NCBI GenBank assembly: GCA_039933315.1
Contig: JBDTOI010000009.1
Coordinates: forward strand, 1-52,951
Reading direction: 5' to 3'
DNA from: DASXRU01 sp039933315
GTDB taxonomy: Bacteria > Acidobacteriota > Blastocatellia > Pyrinomonadales > Pyrinomonadaceae
Length of the DNA stretch: 52,951 nt
Made by a program: the position numbers and the translations under genes. Below the pieces are notes generated by a model. That model saw nothing but the letters and a program-made list of their open reading frames with translations, did not search any database and was not told the DNA's origin. Below are positions 7,617 to 15,416 of this stretch, one piece after another. Position 1 is the first letter of the stretch. Each line of letters begins with the position of its first letter.

Positions 7617-8586
7617 GGCCGTTTTCCATCGCTTTCAGGAAAATATCTTCCAGAGAATCACGCTTGTAGCTCAACCGTCTGATCTGTAGCTGCTGCTCGG
7701 CGGCCACCCGGTAGAGATCACGAACCTCGATGCCGCCCTCCAGCACCACTTTTATGCGGTGGTCGCCGGTGATGGCGTATTCGCAGCCGAGCCCTTTCAC
7801 GGCTTCCACGAACTTGTTCTGGTCGCCGCGCGTTTCCAGCATGAGGAACTTGCGATTCGATTTCCGCTCTTCTTCCAGGTTGCAGTAAACAACCAGGCGT
7901 CCTTCTTTGAGAATAAGAATCTCTTCGCAGCATTCTTCCACGTCGCGCAGCAGGTGCGACGACAAGACAATGCTGGCCTGCCCGCTGTCACGAATGTCAC
8001 GAATGAGTTTGATCATGCGCGCGCGCGCCGGCGGATCCAGACCGTTAGTCGGCTCGTCCAGAAAGATCAGCTGCGGCCCGTGCACGATTGCCTGCGCCAA
8101 CTTCGCCAGCTGCTTCATGCCCAGCGAATAGGTATCCAGCTTGCGATAACGAGCTTCACCCAGGCCGACATAAAAAAGCGCCTCATGAGCTCGTTCCAGG
8201 GCAGCATCGGGCGGCAGTCCGGAAAGTTCTCCCATCAACCGAACCAGATGAACGGCGCTCATCTTGGCAATGAACGAATCCCGTTCCGGCATGTAGCCGA
8301 CCAGCGATTTGATTTCCTTCGCCTCGTTGGTGATATCGCGGCCGAAGATGCGGGCCGTGCCCGCCGAAGCCGGATGAAAGCCGAGCAGCGTATGAATGAG
8401 GGTTGTTTTGCCGGCGCCGTTGGGGCCTAAAAGGCCAATAGCCCGCCCGCGCATGTCGGCCTGCAGATTCTGCAGGATCGGCCGGCGGCCAAAAGATACA
8501 CTGAGCCCGTCGAGATCGATGACTGGTTTGCCCTCGACCGCTGGATTCTCAATTGACTGTTGTTGCAGTGTCGCAGGTAGCGCCAT
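7603..8586 (-). CDS. ABC transporter ATP-binding protein
   Basis: About 327 residues from the ATG at 8586 (MALPATLQQQ). The frame is open for 67 codons further upstream, but that part overlaps the preceding gene and has no conserved features, so I reject the longer start. Motifs are Walker A GPNGAGKTT, signature YSLGMKQLAKLAQ, Walker B LIFLDEPTNGLD, switch His in SSHLL, and a C-terminal regulatory tail of about 100 residues. It powers the permease at 6702-7616, with which it overlaps by 14 bases. Confidence 0.9.
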   Translation of the reverse strand: MALPATLQQQSIENPAVEGKPVIDLDGLSVSFGRRPILQNLQADMRGRAIGLLGPNGAGKTTLIHTLLGFHPASAGTARIFGRDITNEAKEIKSLVGYMPERDSFIAKMSAVHLVRLMGELSGLPPDAALERAHEALFYVGLGEARYRKLDTYSLGMKQLAKLAQAIVHGPQLIFLDEPTNGLDPPARARMIKLIRDIRDSGQASIVLSSHLLRDVEECCEEILILKEGRLVVYCNLEEERKSNRKFLMLETRGDQNKFVEAVKGLGCEYAITGDHRIKVVLEGGIEVRDLYRVAAEQQLQIRRLSYKRDSLEDIFLKAMENGHGGI

Positions 8587-8594
8587 GCTTCTCT

Positions 8595-8987
8595 TTATAT
8601 CGCCCTGTTCTGATAATTCCAAACGAAACCGAGGCCGAACGCAGTTCCCATCAGTATGAAAGCACCAATGAATGCTAACGCTTCTGACGGGGCCAAAGTT
8701 CTGCCTATCGCAAGTAATCCGATTAGAAAAACAGGAAGATTGAGCACGAACGCGGAAGCAAGAGGAAACACGACGGCCGGCTTGCACCCTCCGAGGCGCT
8801 TGCGCAGCCAGAACAATGAAGGAGCGTAAGCGAGGGCGAAGAGCAAGGCGGCTACGACCAGTGACATGACGGTGGCGCCTTTGACATCAGCCGCGCTGAG
8901 GTTTGCGCCTTCGACAATTCGAAAGGTAACCAGGATTACGAAGAGGCCCAGGAGCCAGGAAACAATGGAGATGGCTACGAGTCTCAC
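8595..8987 (-). CDS. Small membrane protein heading the ABC operon
   Basis: A 130-residue integral membrane protein with four hydrophobic helices (VAISIVSWLLGLFVILVTF; VMSLVVAALLFALAYAPSLF; LASAFVLNLPVFLIGLLAIG; ALAFIGAFILMGTAFGLGF). I chose the GTG at 8987 because AGGGGAG lies 4 bases upstream. The open frame extends 31 codons further, but those codons (MRSQISDLKCRK and on) come from a GAGATCT-word repeat and are not credible coding sequence. No family was recognised. Its stop is 8 bases before the ATPase start, so it is co-transcribed with the exporters. Confidence 0.7.
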   Translation of the reverse strand: MRLVAISIVSWLLGLFVILVTFRIVEGANLSAADVKGATVMSLVVAALLFALAYAPSLFWLRKRLGGCKPAVVFPLASAFVLNLPVFLIGLLAIGRTLAPSEALAFIGAFILMGTAFGLGFVWNYQNRAI

Positions 8988-9052
8988 GAGTCTCCCCTGA
9001 TTTGGAGTGCGGCGGCAAGCGTAGCGCGACGCCGCTTGGATTCTCTTTCTGC

Positions 9053-9094
9053 ATTTGAGATCGGAAATTTGAGATCTCAAATAATCTCAAATAA
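9053..9094. repeat. GAGATCT-word dyad
   Basis: An imperfect palindrome of 7-nt words (tttgaga, tcggaaa, tttgaga, tctcaaa) upstream of the small membrane protein. It creates a spurious upstream start (MRSQISDL) in that gene's frame. Relatives are at 26237-26272, 31446-31541 and 35440-35513. Confidence 0.7.
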
Positions 9095-9119
9095 GGAAAT
9101 CCATCGCGTGTCAGGTAGC

Positions 9120-9178
9120 GAGTGCCGGGTAAGGGGCCGGGTATCGGCGAGCCCCACCGACACCCGATACCCGGCACC
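9120..9178 (-). repeat. GC-rich hairpin after the FecR gene
   Basis: Arms around GTGCCGGGTA/CCGGGTATCGG (9120-9147) and CGATACCCGGCACC (to 9178) pair across a short loop. It lies 8 bases beyond the FecR-protein stop (minus strand). It could act as a transcript-end hairpin, though no T-tract follows in that direction. Confidence 0.7.
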
Positions 9179-9185
9179 TATTCGT

Positions 9186-11897
9186 TTACTTCTTCCCGCG
9201 CATGCCTTGCTGAATGATGCTCTGCATCTCCAGAGCGTTGGGCATGCCCAATAGTGTGGCCGGACTCAAACCAAACGGTCCGCCTTCAGTATTTGCCGCG
9301 AAGGTAATGCTGTCGCCCTGCGCGTAAGCATAAGCCAGGGTCGGCGGCATGTCCGCGGCCATGGCCTTGAGCGCCTGTTGCGGTCCCTGCGGCAGACTGT
9401 TCGCCGTGCTGGCGAGACGACCAGCGAAGGGCTGCATTAGCGGAGCAAGGTTGTGATAGAAGACCGCGGAGAAGTTTGGATTGCCGTTGGCCGGCAAACC
9501 AGCGGTGAACTTCTCTGAGCGCGTCAGCCGGTAACCTGACTCGCGCAATGTTATTGAGCGTTCGACGAGCCCACGGCTCGGACCCACAATCATGTAGCCG
9601 TTGACGTAGGTGTAGTTCAGTTCTACCCCGAAGTCAGCCGAACGTAGCGTGTAGTAGGCGCGGCTGGAAATTTCACCTTTATCCCAGACGAGGCCTGCCT
9701 TGCCGAACTTTGCCGCTTCCTTGTTGATCTCGCCCACAATACGTTCCAGGGTCTGCTGCAAGTGCGCGGGGTCGTTTACTTGAAACACCATCTTCCATGA
9801 AGGGGTCGGCAGAATTGGGCCATCGATAGCGAAGGCAAATTCTCCACCCAGCGGTGTGGCAATGTCTTTGCGAATGTCCAGACCACGCTCGGCCTGTTGC
9901 TTGTCGAGGTTCTTGCGCACGTCCGGCGCCACCGTCTCAATGACACCCAGCAGGTCATCAACCAGGGCAACCGGGTTCTTAACCACGAAGCCGGCCACCA
10001 CATTGGCATCGGGCGAGATGTACTCCAGTGATCCCATCGGTGCCGGCGCTGCCAGCCACGAAGGAATACCCTTCTGAGGGTCGTTGAAGGAAAGGGTGGC
10101 GTTTGTATGTGTCTTGCCCCCGCTCATGTTTTGATCGAGCACGAAATACTTGACGCTCAGGATGCCCAACTGCTTCAGGGCGTCTTCCTTCTTGTCCGCT
10201 TTAGGTGTCTTCGCTCTTTCAGATTGCGTTTGCTCGACAATCTTCTCCAGGTTGGCGGCTACTACCAGGCCGGCGCCCTGGCTATACACCTGTGCGATGC
10301 GTTCCCGGAAAGGCGTGGCCGTGAAAGTGCTGCTGCTGCCGTTCAGCCGCGCCAGATCCTGAAGCTGCGACAGTTTAGGACTGGCAGCGAACAGATCGTT
10401 TTGAATCCAAACGTACAGCGCTTCGTTCTTCTTGCCCGCCTCAGGTGTGGCGGCCGTAGCCGTCAGCGGATCCTCAACGAAGTTAATCGCCGGCCGGCCC
10501 TGGGCATTGCCGGCATACTTGGCTATCTGCTGCTCCAGAAACTGCCTGAATCCAGCAGAGTTCTTCAGTTCAGCAAGCACCAGTGGAGCTGTCGGCTCAC
10601 CCTGGCCGTCCATAGAAACCGAAACCGCGATTTCTTCGCCCAGATATTCGCCAAACTCGCGGATGGTCCCGATCACCTGGTCCATGTTGGGGCCTTTGTT
10701 GCCGGAACGCTCTTTCGCCCACCACTCGCGCAGGGCGGCGTTTTCGCTGATGCGCTCCTGCATGATGCGATGCGATTCGGTAATCGTCGAAGTCAGATTC
10801 GGCAAAGCCGCATAGACAATCGTGTTCTCGGGCATCAGGTCAAGCAGATGAGTTGAGTTGCGCAAGCCGGCTTGCGGGACGTTACCCAACTCCTTGTTGA
10901 GGGCTCCGAGACTCGCCAGCGTTTGCGCATACTGCGCCGCTTTTTTACTCCAGGCGACTTCGTCCCTAACCGGGACCATTTCAATAGAGCGACTGGTCGT
11001 AGCCTGTTCGCCGGCATGCAGTACCCGCTCGGTGTTGGCATGATCGACGTGAACCTCGCCTTCGATCACAGACACGCGCGAACCCTTTGTGCCGCTGTTG
11101 ACGGAAAAGACGGTGCCCGTAACCGAGACCAGTGAATCGCCGGTATCGACGAACAGGTGGCCACGGCCTTGTTTGGCAGCTTCCACCACGATGGCGCCGC
11201 GGTTTAAGTGAATCGTTGTACCCTGCGCATTCCTGGTGATGGAAAACTCCGATCGATCTTTCATCTCGATCAGCGAGCCGTCACTGAGGCGGACCACCGC
11301 GTGCGCATCTTTGGCGGTACGAATGTGTTCACCCTTCTGCAACCTCTGGCCGGAGCCAATGGGCGTGCTGCTGGTGTCGCCGATCTGATAGACCTGGCCC
11401 TCGGCCGCCTGAACCGTGGCTTCGAGCTCTCCGCCAAACGGCGAGTAGCGTTGAATGAACGGCAGGGCCAGCAAGCCAAAACCAATCACCAGCATCGCGG
11501 CAATGCCCCAGCGCAGAATTACCGGCTGAATAGTGAACCGGCGTGTGACTGCAGCCTTCTTCGCAGCTTTCATCCCCGGGGCCAGCGTGTGCGTGCGCGC
11601 TTCCTTCATTGCCTTGCGGCAGGGAATGCATTCATGTGTGTGATCGACTAACAGCAGCGAACGGGCGGCAGAAAGTTTGCCGTTTACGTGGGCCGGAATC
11701 AGCGACTGAAAGTCCGCGCAGTTCTCGATGCGCTCGGCAGCAACCGGCTGCGTATTGAGCTGGCCGGCGGTTTCGGTCGACACCCGCGCCCAAACTCGCT
11801 CCGCCGCGGCATTAACCACGGCCGGATCGATTTGCTCGTTCCGAATCGCGGCAGTCGTTTCATCGAGGATGGCGTCAAAATCATTATTGCTTTTCAT
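9186..11897 (-). CDS. Anti-sigma-like zinc-finger/FecR-domain membrane protein
   Basis: A 903-residue protein. Residues 60-93 hold a zinc-finger anti-sigma motif (Cys60, His86/88, Cys90, Cys93; HTHECIPC). Residues 127-147 form one transmembrane helix. Residues 165-290 are a FecR domain (GEHIRTAKDAHAVVRLSDGS, then GTVFSV and GEVHV). The remaining 600 residues are a periplasmic part starting near LLDLMPENTIVYAALPNLT, likely a DUF3352-type substrate-like domain. It follows the ECF sigma factor gene by 57 bases on the same strand and is very probably its membrane-bound antagonist and sensor. Fusing sigma binding, FecR sensing and a huge outer domain in one chain is unusual. Confidence 0.83.
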   Translation of the reverse strand: MKSNNDFDAILDETTAAIRNEQIDPAVVNAAAERVWARVSTETAGQLNTQPVAAERIENCADFQSLIPAHVNGKLSAARSLLLVDHTHECIPCRKAMKEARTHTLAPGMKAAKKAAVTRRFTIQPVILRWGIAAMLVIGFGLLALPFIQRYSPFGGELEATVQAAEGQVYQIGDTSSTPIGSGQRLQKGEHIRTAKDAHAVVRLSDGSLIEMKDRSEFSITRNAQGTTIHLNRGAIVVEAAKQGRGHLFVDTGDSLVSVTGTVFSVNSGTKGSRVSVIEGEVHVDHANTERVLHAGEQATTSRSIEMVPVRDEVAWSKKAAQYAQTLASLGALNKELGNVPQAGLRNSTHLLDLMPENTIVYAALPNLTSTITESHRIMQERISENAALREWWAKERSGNKGPNMDQVIGTIREFGEYLGEEIAVSVSMDGQGEPTAPLVLAELKNSAGFRQFLEQQIAKYAGNAQGRPAINFVEDPLTATAATPEAGKKNEALYVWIQNDLFAASPKLSQLQDLARLNGSSSTFTATPFRERIAQVYSQGAGLVVAANLEKIVEQTQSERAKTPKADKKEDALKQLGILSVKYFVLDQNMSGGKTHTNATLSFNDPQKGIPSWLAAPAPMGSLEYISPDANVVAGFVVKNPVALVDDLLGVIETVAPDVRKNLDKQQAERGLDIRKDIATPLGGEFAFAIDGPILPTPSWKMVFQVNDPAHLQQTLERIVGEINKEAAKFGKAGLVWDKGEISSRAYYTLRSADFGVELNYTYVNGYMIVGPSRGLVERSITLRESGYRLTRSEKFTAGLPANGNPNFSAVFYHNLAPLMQPFAGRLASTANSLPQGPQQALKAMAADMPPTLAYAYAQGDSITFAANTEGGPFGLSPATLLGMPNALEMQSIIQQGMRGKK

Positions 11898-11913
11898 GTT
11901 GTTCTCCCAGTGT

Positions 11914-11931
11914 CACAGACTTCAGTCTGTG
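11914..11931. repeat. CACAGACT/AGTCTGTG palindrome, family D
   Basis: An 18-base perfect palindrome (CACAGACTTCAGTCTGTG) in the 57-base gap between the sigma factor and anti-sigma genes. Two more copies flank each other at 29916-29933 and 29969-29986. A dispersed repeat rather than an operator is the likelier reading because copies recur elsewhere. Confidence 0.75.
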
Positions 11932-11954
11932 TAGCTGCATTGTAAATCGGCCCC

Positions 11955-12533
11955 TTACTGACCGGCTTTCAAGTACGCTCCAATTTCTTTTCGTAACTTT
12001 GTGCGCGCGCGATGCAGAGTAACCCCGACGACCATTTGTGAGGTGCCCAGCATTTTGGCGATCTCCTGATTGTCGTGCCCCTCGTAGTAACGCAGCGCGA
12101 ACATCTCACCGGCCGTCTTGCCCAAACGAGCAACCGCCTGACGCACCAGGGTCTGAAGTTCGCGATCGGCATGTTCGGCTTCGGGACTGCGAAACCGGCT
12201 GGCCAGCGAGTCGGAGTCAATATCATCCAGCCCTACCGACTTTGAACGGGTGCGGCTGCGCAACAGGTCGAGCGATGCGTTTATCGCGGCGCGCGACAGA
12301 TATGCTTCCGGGTTGATGGACAGGTCGTAAGCTTCCTGGCCTTTGATTAGGCGAAGAAAAACTGTCTGCAGCACGTCCTCGGCATCAGCGGCACTGCCGG
12401 TAATCCGTTGGGCCGTGCGAAAGACTCGTCCGTGGTGGTTTTGGAAGAGAGTTTCCATCTCTCCCGGGGGTTCGGTGACTAATCGCAATGGTTTAAGGGC
12501 TGCCTGCACGGTGTTCTCCTTGAGGGTCTCCAC
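11955..12533 (-). CDS. ECF RNA polymerase sigma factor
   Basis: A 192-residue extracytoplasmic-function sigma factor. Region 2 runs over about residues 28-95 (ITGSAADAEDVLQTVFLRLIKG). Region 4 covers 125-185, with a helix-turn-helix in the segment HDNQEIAKMLGTSQMVVGVTLHRARTKL. There is no extra C-terminal domain. It directs RNA polymerase to a small regulon, presumably including its own operon, and should be held by the zinc-finger/FecR protein encoded next. The gene starts a minus-strand two-gene unit. Confidence 0.9.
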   Translation of the reverse strand: METLKENTVQAALKPLRLVTEPPGEMETLFQNHHGRVFRTAQRITGSAADAEDVLQTVFLRLIKGQEAYDLSINPEAYLSRAAINASLDLLRSRTRSKSVGLDDIDSDSLASRFRSPEAEHADRELQTLVRQAVARLGKTAGEMFALRYYEGHDNQEIAKMLGTSQMVVGVTLHRARTKLRKEIGAYLKAGQ

Positions 12534-12624
12534 CGTGTAAACGAGCCGCCGGAAGGTTTATTAACAGGGACTCAAGAAACTATTTCAGTCAACCTGAATT
12601 TTTCAGGCGCAACTGGGAAGACCC

Positions 12625-12653
12625 GCAGTCAGGAAGGTGGGCTTGCCCCCGCT
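12625..12653 (+). repeat. REP of the RAYT unit, left copy
   Basis: Begins GCAGTCAGGAAGGTGGGC and ends TTGCCCCCGCT. A GGGC-TT-GCCC mini-hairpin in its middle is typical of REPs recognised by RAYT proteins. Confidence 0.85.
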
Positions 12654-12721
12654 TTTTCCCTGTAATCGGGCTCGTGGCTTTTGAGTCTGAACGCAGTAAG
12701 GAGTTCCTTTCCAACAGCTTC

Positions 12722-13301
12722 TCAGAGAAGCTTCCACCCCAACTCCTTCATTGCCTTTGTAAGCTTCTCATAGTCGTCTTCCCACCACCATTTCTTGTCA
12801 ACTGGAAGCGGCCCCGGCTCTTCCCCGTGGAACGCTGAAAAACTTGACCACTTATAGTCTCCAGCGGAAGCAACAAGGCGCGCCTTGACCGGGTTGGCGT
12901 GAATATAATTTATTTTCTGCTTAATCATCCAGACGCTCCAAAGAGGCGTGGCTTTGAAACTATCCTGACATACCTGATGTATTGAGCCATCGGCATCAGG
13001 CACCGGTCTTAAGAAGGCGGAGCCTCCTGTGCCTTCGATTAAGCTTCTGGCCGCCAGGCTCTTGAGCACTGCCAGAAACTCTTTAACCCGCCCATCCTTT
13101 GGATTCACAATCATGTGAAAGTGGTCTGGCATCAGAACCCATGCAATGAGTTTACATGGCCACTCTCTTAGTAGGTCAGCAGACTTTTATGAAGGCTTCG
13201 CAACAATCTTCGTCTTTGAAAACGGACTTTCGATTGATGACATTTCCGGTGACAAAGTGCAGGGCTCCAGGAAGATTCAGATTGGACCATTTGCGAGCCA
13301 T
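12722..13301 (-). pseudogene. REP-associated tyrosine transposase, one frameshift
   Basis: Two open frames join into one protein when a base is removed from the TTTT run at 13185-13188 (AAAA on the coding strand). The first part starts MARKWSNLNLPGALHFVTGN at 13301. The second continues SADLLREWPCKLIAWVLM into PDHFHMIV, the His-x-His metal motif. Further on, KINYIHANPVKARLV holds the expected catalytic Tyr, and DYKWSS is the usual end motif. The joined length of about 193 residues suits a Y1_Tnp/RAYT protein. The break is in a homopolymer, so a sequencing error, true decay or slippage are all possible. Confidence 0.8.
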
Positions 13302-13326
13302 GCTCCAATGATCCACAACAGGAAGC

Positions 13327-13355
13327 AGCGGGGGCAAGCCCACCTTCCTGACTGC
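13327..13355 (-). repeat. REP of the RAYT unit, right copy
   Basis: Exact reverse complement of 12625-12653. It lies 25 bases upstream of the transposase start. Confidence 0.85.
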
Positions 13356-13398
13356 AAGTATTCAACGTTGCAAGTTTTTCTGTAAGACCTCAGCTTAC

Positions 13399-15138
13399 CT
13401 AGAACAAAGACCCCGTATCCCCCGGCAGCATTGCTTTCCTTACCAGCGGAACCGGCGGGCCGCCATACTTCAAAAACTCGTCGTGGAAAGCTTGCCATGC
13501 CTGCTTGCCGCCGCGAGACGCCGTCCAGTCGTCCCGCAGTTTTCTAATCATCAGTTTGCCCATGGTGTAGTTGAGATAGGCAGGGTCAAAGGTGCCGCGC
13601 GCCGCCTGCTGCCGGGCGGTCCCCGCGTCCTGGTAGCCCTCCTCCAGAAACATCCGCTCGGAATCAGCCATGCTCATCCTTCCCGTATGCATGCCGATGG
13701 CCGACAGAAAACGCACGTTACGCAGCAGCGCGTTGAGCAGCTGGCCGATGTGGGCTTCCGGAGTGCCGTTGCCGAGGCCGGCTTCCCACATCATCTCTTC
13801 GGTGTAATGGGCCCAGCCTTCGGCGAAGGCATAGCCGACAAACGCCCGCCCGAATTTCGCAGGACTGCGGTTGGCATGTAGAAACTGTAGAAAGTGACCG
13901 GGCCAGACTTCATGCACAGAAGTGAAAAGCAGGTTGGCCTGGCCGGGAGTGTAGGCGTCCTTCTCCGCCTGGGTCCACGCCGGATCCGGCGGCGCAATGT
14001 AATACGTAGAAGGCAGGTTTTTCTCGTATGGCCCGGGAATGTTGATGTAGGCAAAGTTCCAACGCCGGTAAGCGGGGGCTTCGGCCACGAGTGCTTCTTC
14101 CGTTCCGGGAATGCTTACAATCTTTTTCTCGGCGATAAAGGACTTCAGATCGTTGAGTTGCTTGCGGGCCATTTCGACGGGCCCGCCAACCGGTTTGTTT
14201 GACTCAGCTTTGTCCACGCACTCGTTAAGGGTTTTGCCCGCGGCGTAGGTCGCACAGGCTTCTTTCAGCGCGGCCAGGTTACGATCCAAATCGCGCCGCC
14301 CAATCTCCTGCAATTTGTCCAGAGGGAAATCGACTCCCTCTGTTGCCTTCAGCATTTCGCTGAACTTTTCCGCGCCTAAAGCAAAATTGTCAGTGGCCGA
14401 CGCTTCCTGAGACTTGAACCACTCATCAATTCCCTTCATCGCAGTGATGGCCGAGGTGTTAGCTTCGCGAAACTCTTTTTGTAGTTGCTCGTCTTTCACC
14501 GAGGCGAAAATAGCCGGCACGTCCTTTTCATAGAACGAGACCAGCCCGCCAAAACTGGTGCGGCCAATCTTCAGGTAACTCTTCGGTAAAGGCGTGCGCA
14601 GGTTCTTGTGCACCTGCGCAAGCGCGGTCGGGATTGATTTGGCGTAGGCAGTGTAGGCCCGCAGACGTTGATCAAGGGGAGCGTATTCACGCGACACATA
14701 AACGTCCGGGTCGATGCCGTCGGCGTAGAAATAAGGATTGCGGAAGGGCCACTCAGCAGATTCGCGCCAAAAGAGCTCACCATCTACTACCGAGACAAGA
14801 TAATCGCGTTCAAAGCGCTGGCGTTCGTCCAGGGCGCTATCCGCAAAGGCGCGAGCGCGATCTTTCATCCCATGCAGCCGCTTGTTCTCACTGGCAATAC
14901 TTTCACTGCTCCAATCCGGCAGTTTGCCGTCGAACTCATGCCGACCAGCGTGGACGGCAAAATCCGGATGGGACACAAAATACGATTCGAGGAATTCGTT
15001 TACGAACGAATCCCATGACTGTGAGGATTCAGTGGTGGCCTTTTGATTGTTCGGTTGATTCATCTGCTGGCACGAAACCGATAACAAAGTGATCCCAATT
15101 AGGACAAGCGAAATTCTAAGCGAAAGTTTGCCTGACAT
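13399..15138 (-). CDS. DUF885 family lipoprotein, putative metallo-hydrolase
   Basis: A 579-residue DUF885 protein. The N-terminus is a signal peptide (LVLIGITLLSVS) followed by Cys, so it is probably a lipoprotein. The metal-site motif HEVWPGH in the segment TSVHEVWPGHFLQFL, followed by the helix around AFAEGWAHYTEEMM, is the hallmark of this family, which is related to zinc carboxypeptidase-like M32-type folds. Length matches the family. It stands alone on its strand after the sigma-kinase unit, so context says little. Function is likely hydrolysis of peptides or related amides outside the inner membrane. Confidence 0.88.
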   Translation of the reverse strand: MSGKLSLRISLVLIGITLLSVSCQQMNQPNNQKATTESSQSWDSFVNEFLESYFVSHPDFAVHAGRHEFDGKLPDWSSESIASENKRLHGMKDRARAFADSALDERQRFERDYLVSVVDGELFWRESAEWPFRNPYFYADGIDPDVYVSREYAPLDQRLRAYTAYAKSIPTALAQVHKNLRTPLPKSYLKIGRTSFGGLVSFYEKDVPAIFASVKDEQLQKEFREANTSAITAMKGIDEWFKSQEASATDNFALGAEKFSEMLKATEGVDFPLDKLQEIGRRDLDRNLAALKEACATYAAGKTLNECVDKAESNKPVGGPVEMARKQLNDLKSFIAEKKIVSIPGTEEALVAEAPAYRRWNFAYINIPGPYEKNLPSTYYIAPPDPAWTQAEKDAYTPGQANLLFTSVHEVWPGHFLQFLHANRSPAKFGRAFVGYAFAEGWAHYTEEMMWEAGLGNGTPEAHIGQLLNALLRNVRFLSAIGMHTGRMSMADSERMFLEEGYQDAGTARQQAARGTFDPAYLNYTMGKLMIRKLRDDWTASRGGKQAWQAFHDEFLKYGGPPVPLVRKAMLPGDTGSLF

Positions 15139-15230
15139 GCATTTACCTTTCTCAGAGTGCTGGACAAGAGTCGATCGAACTCAGATTTGCTCGCCAGTGT
15201 AGGTGAGGCGTGAGAGCCAGGCAAGGAAAG

Positions 15231-15416
15231 TCACTGGGGGCTTGTGTCCTGACGTGGCAGTAGACCAGGCCGAAACAAGCGAGCCACGAAGCAACTCGAA
15301 CCGGCACGAACGACCACGGCGCGGGCTTCAGCGAGAAAGTCAGCGCGCTCTTCCGGCTCTCGCTCCATCGCGGACTGAAATAGCTTATCGAGTTGTTGCC
15401 AGGCTTCAGACGTCAT
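15231..15416 (-). pseudogene. Truncated Ser/Thr kinase N-terminus
   Basis: A 61-codon frame whose first 32 residues (SEAWQQLDKLFQSA and EERADFLAEA) closely match the start of the adjacent kinase (PERWQQLDKLFHAA and TERAAFLAEA). Similarity ends there, and the remaining 29 residues match nothing recognisable. Its ATG overlaps the kinase TGA (ATGA), as the next gene of an operon would. It looks like the stub of a second, tandem kinase gene whose body was deleted. It could also be a small expressed protein. Confidence 0.6.

Larger units (their letters stand above)
12625..13355 (-). mobile_element. RAYT unit bounded by perfect 29-bp inverted REPs
   Basis: A transposase gene of the REP-associated tyrosine type lies between two identical 29-base sequences in inverted orientation (12625-12653 and 13327-13355). 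No target duplication is visible, as expected for Y1 transposases. A diverged third copy of the REP is at the right edge of the window (52916-52945). Confidence 0.85.

Noticed and set aside
7603..8787. 394-residue version of the ABC ATPase
   Set aside because: The first 67 codons overlap the preceding gene in another frame and lack conservation. The ATG at 8586 fits the family.
8988..9080. Longer N-terminus of the small membrane protein (MRSQISDLK)
   Set aside because: It is a translation of the GAGATCT-word repeat and spacer. A GTG with a strong AGGGGAG upstream is the better start.
11914..11931. Operator for the ECF sigma operon
   Set aside because: The palindrome recurs at 29916 and 29969 next to unrelated genes, so it is better read as a dispersed repeat.
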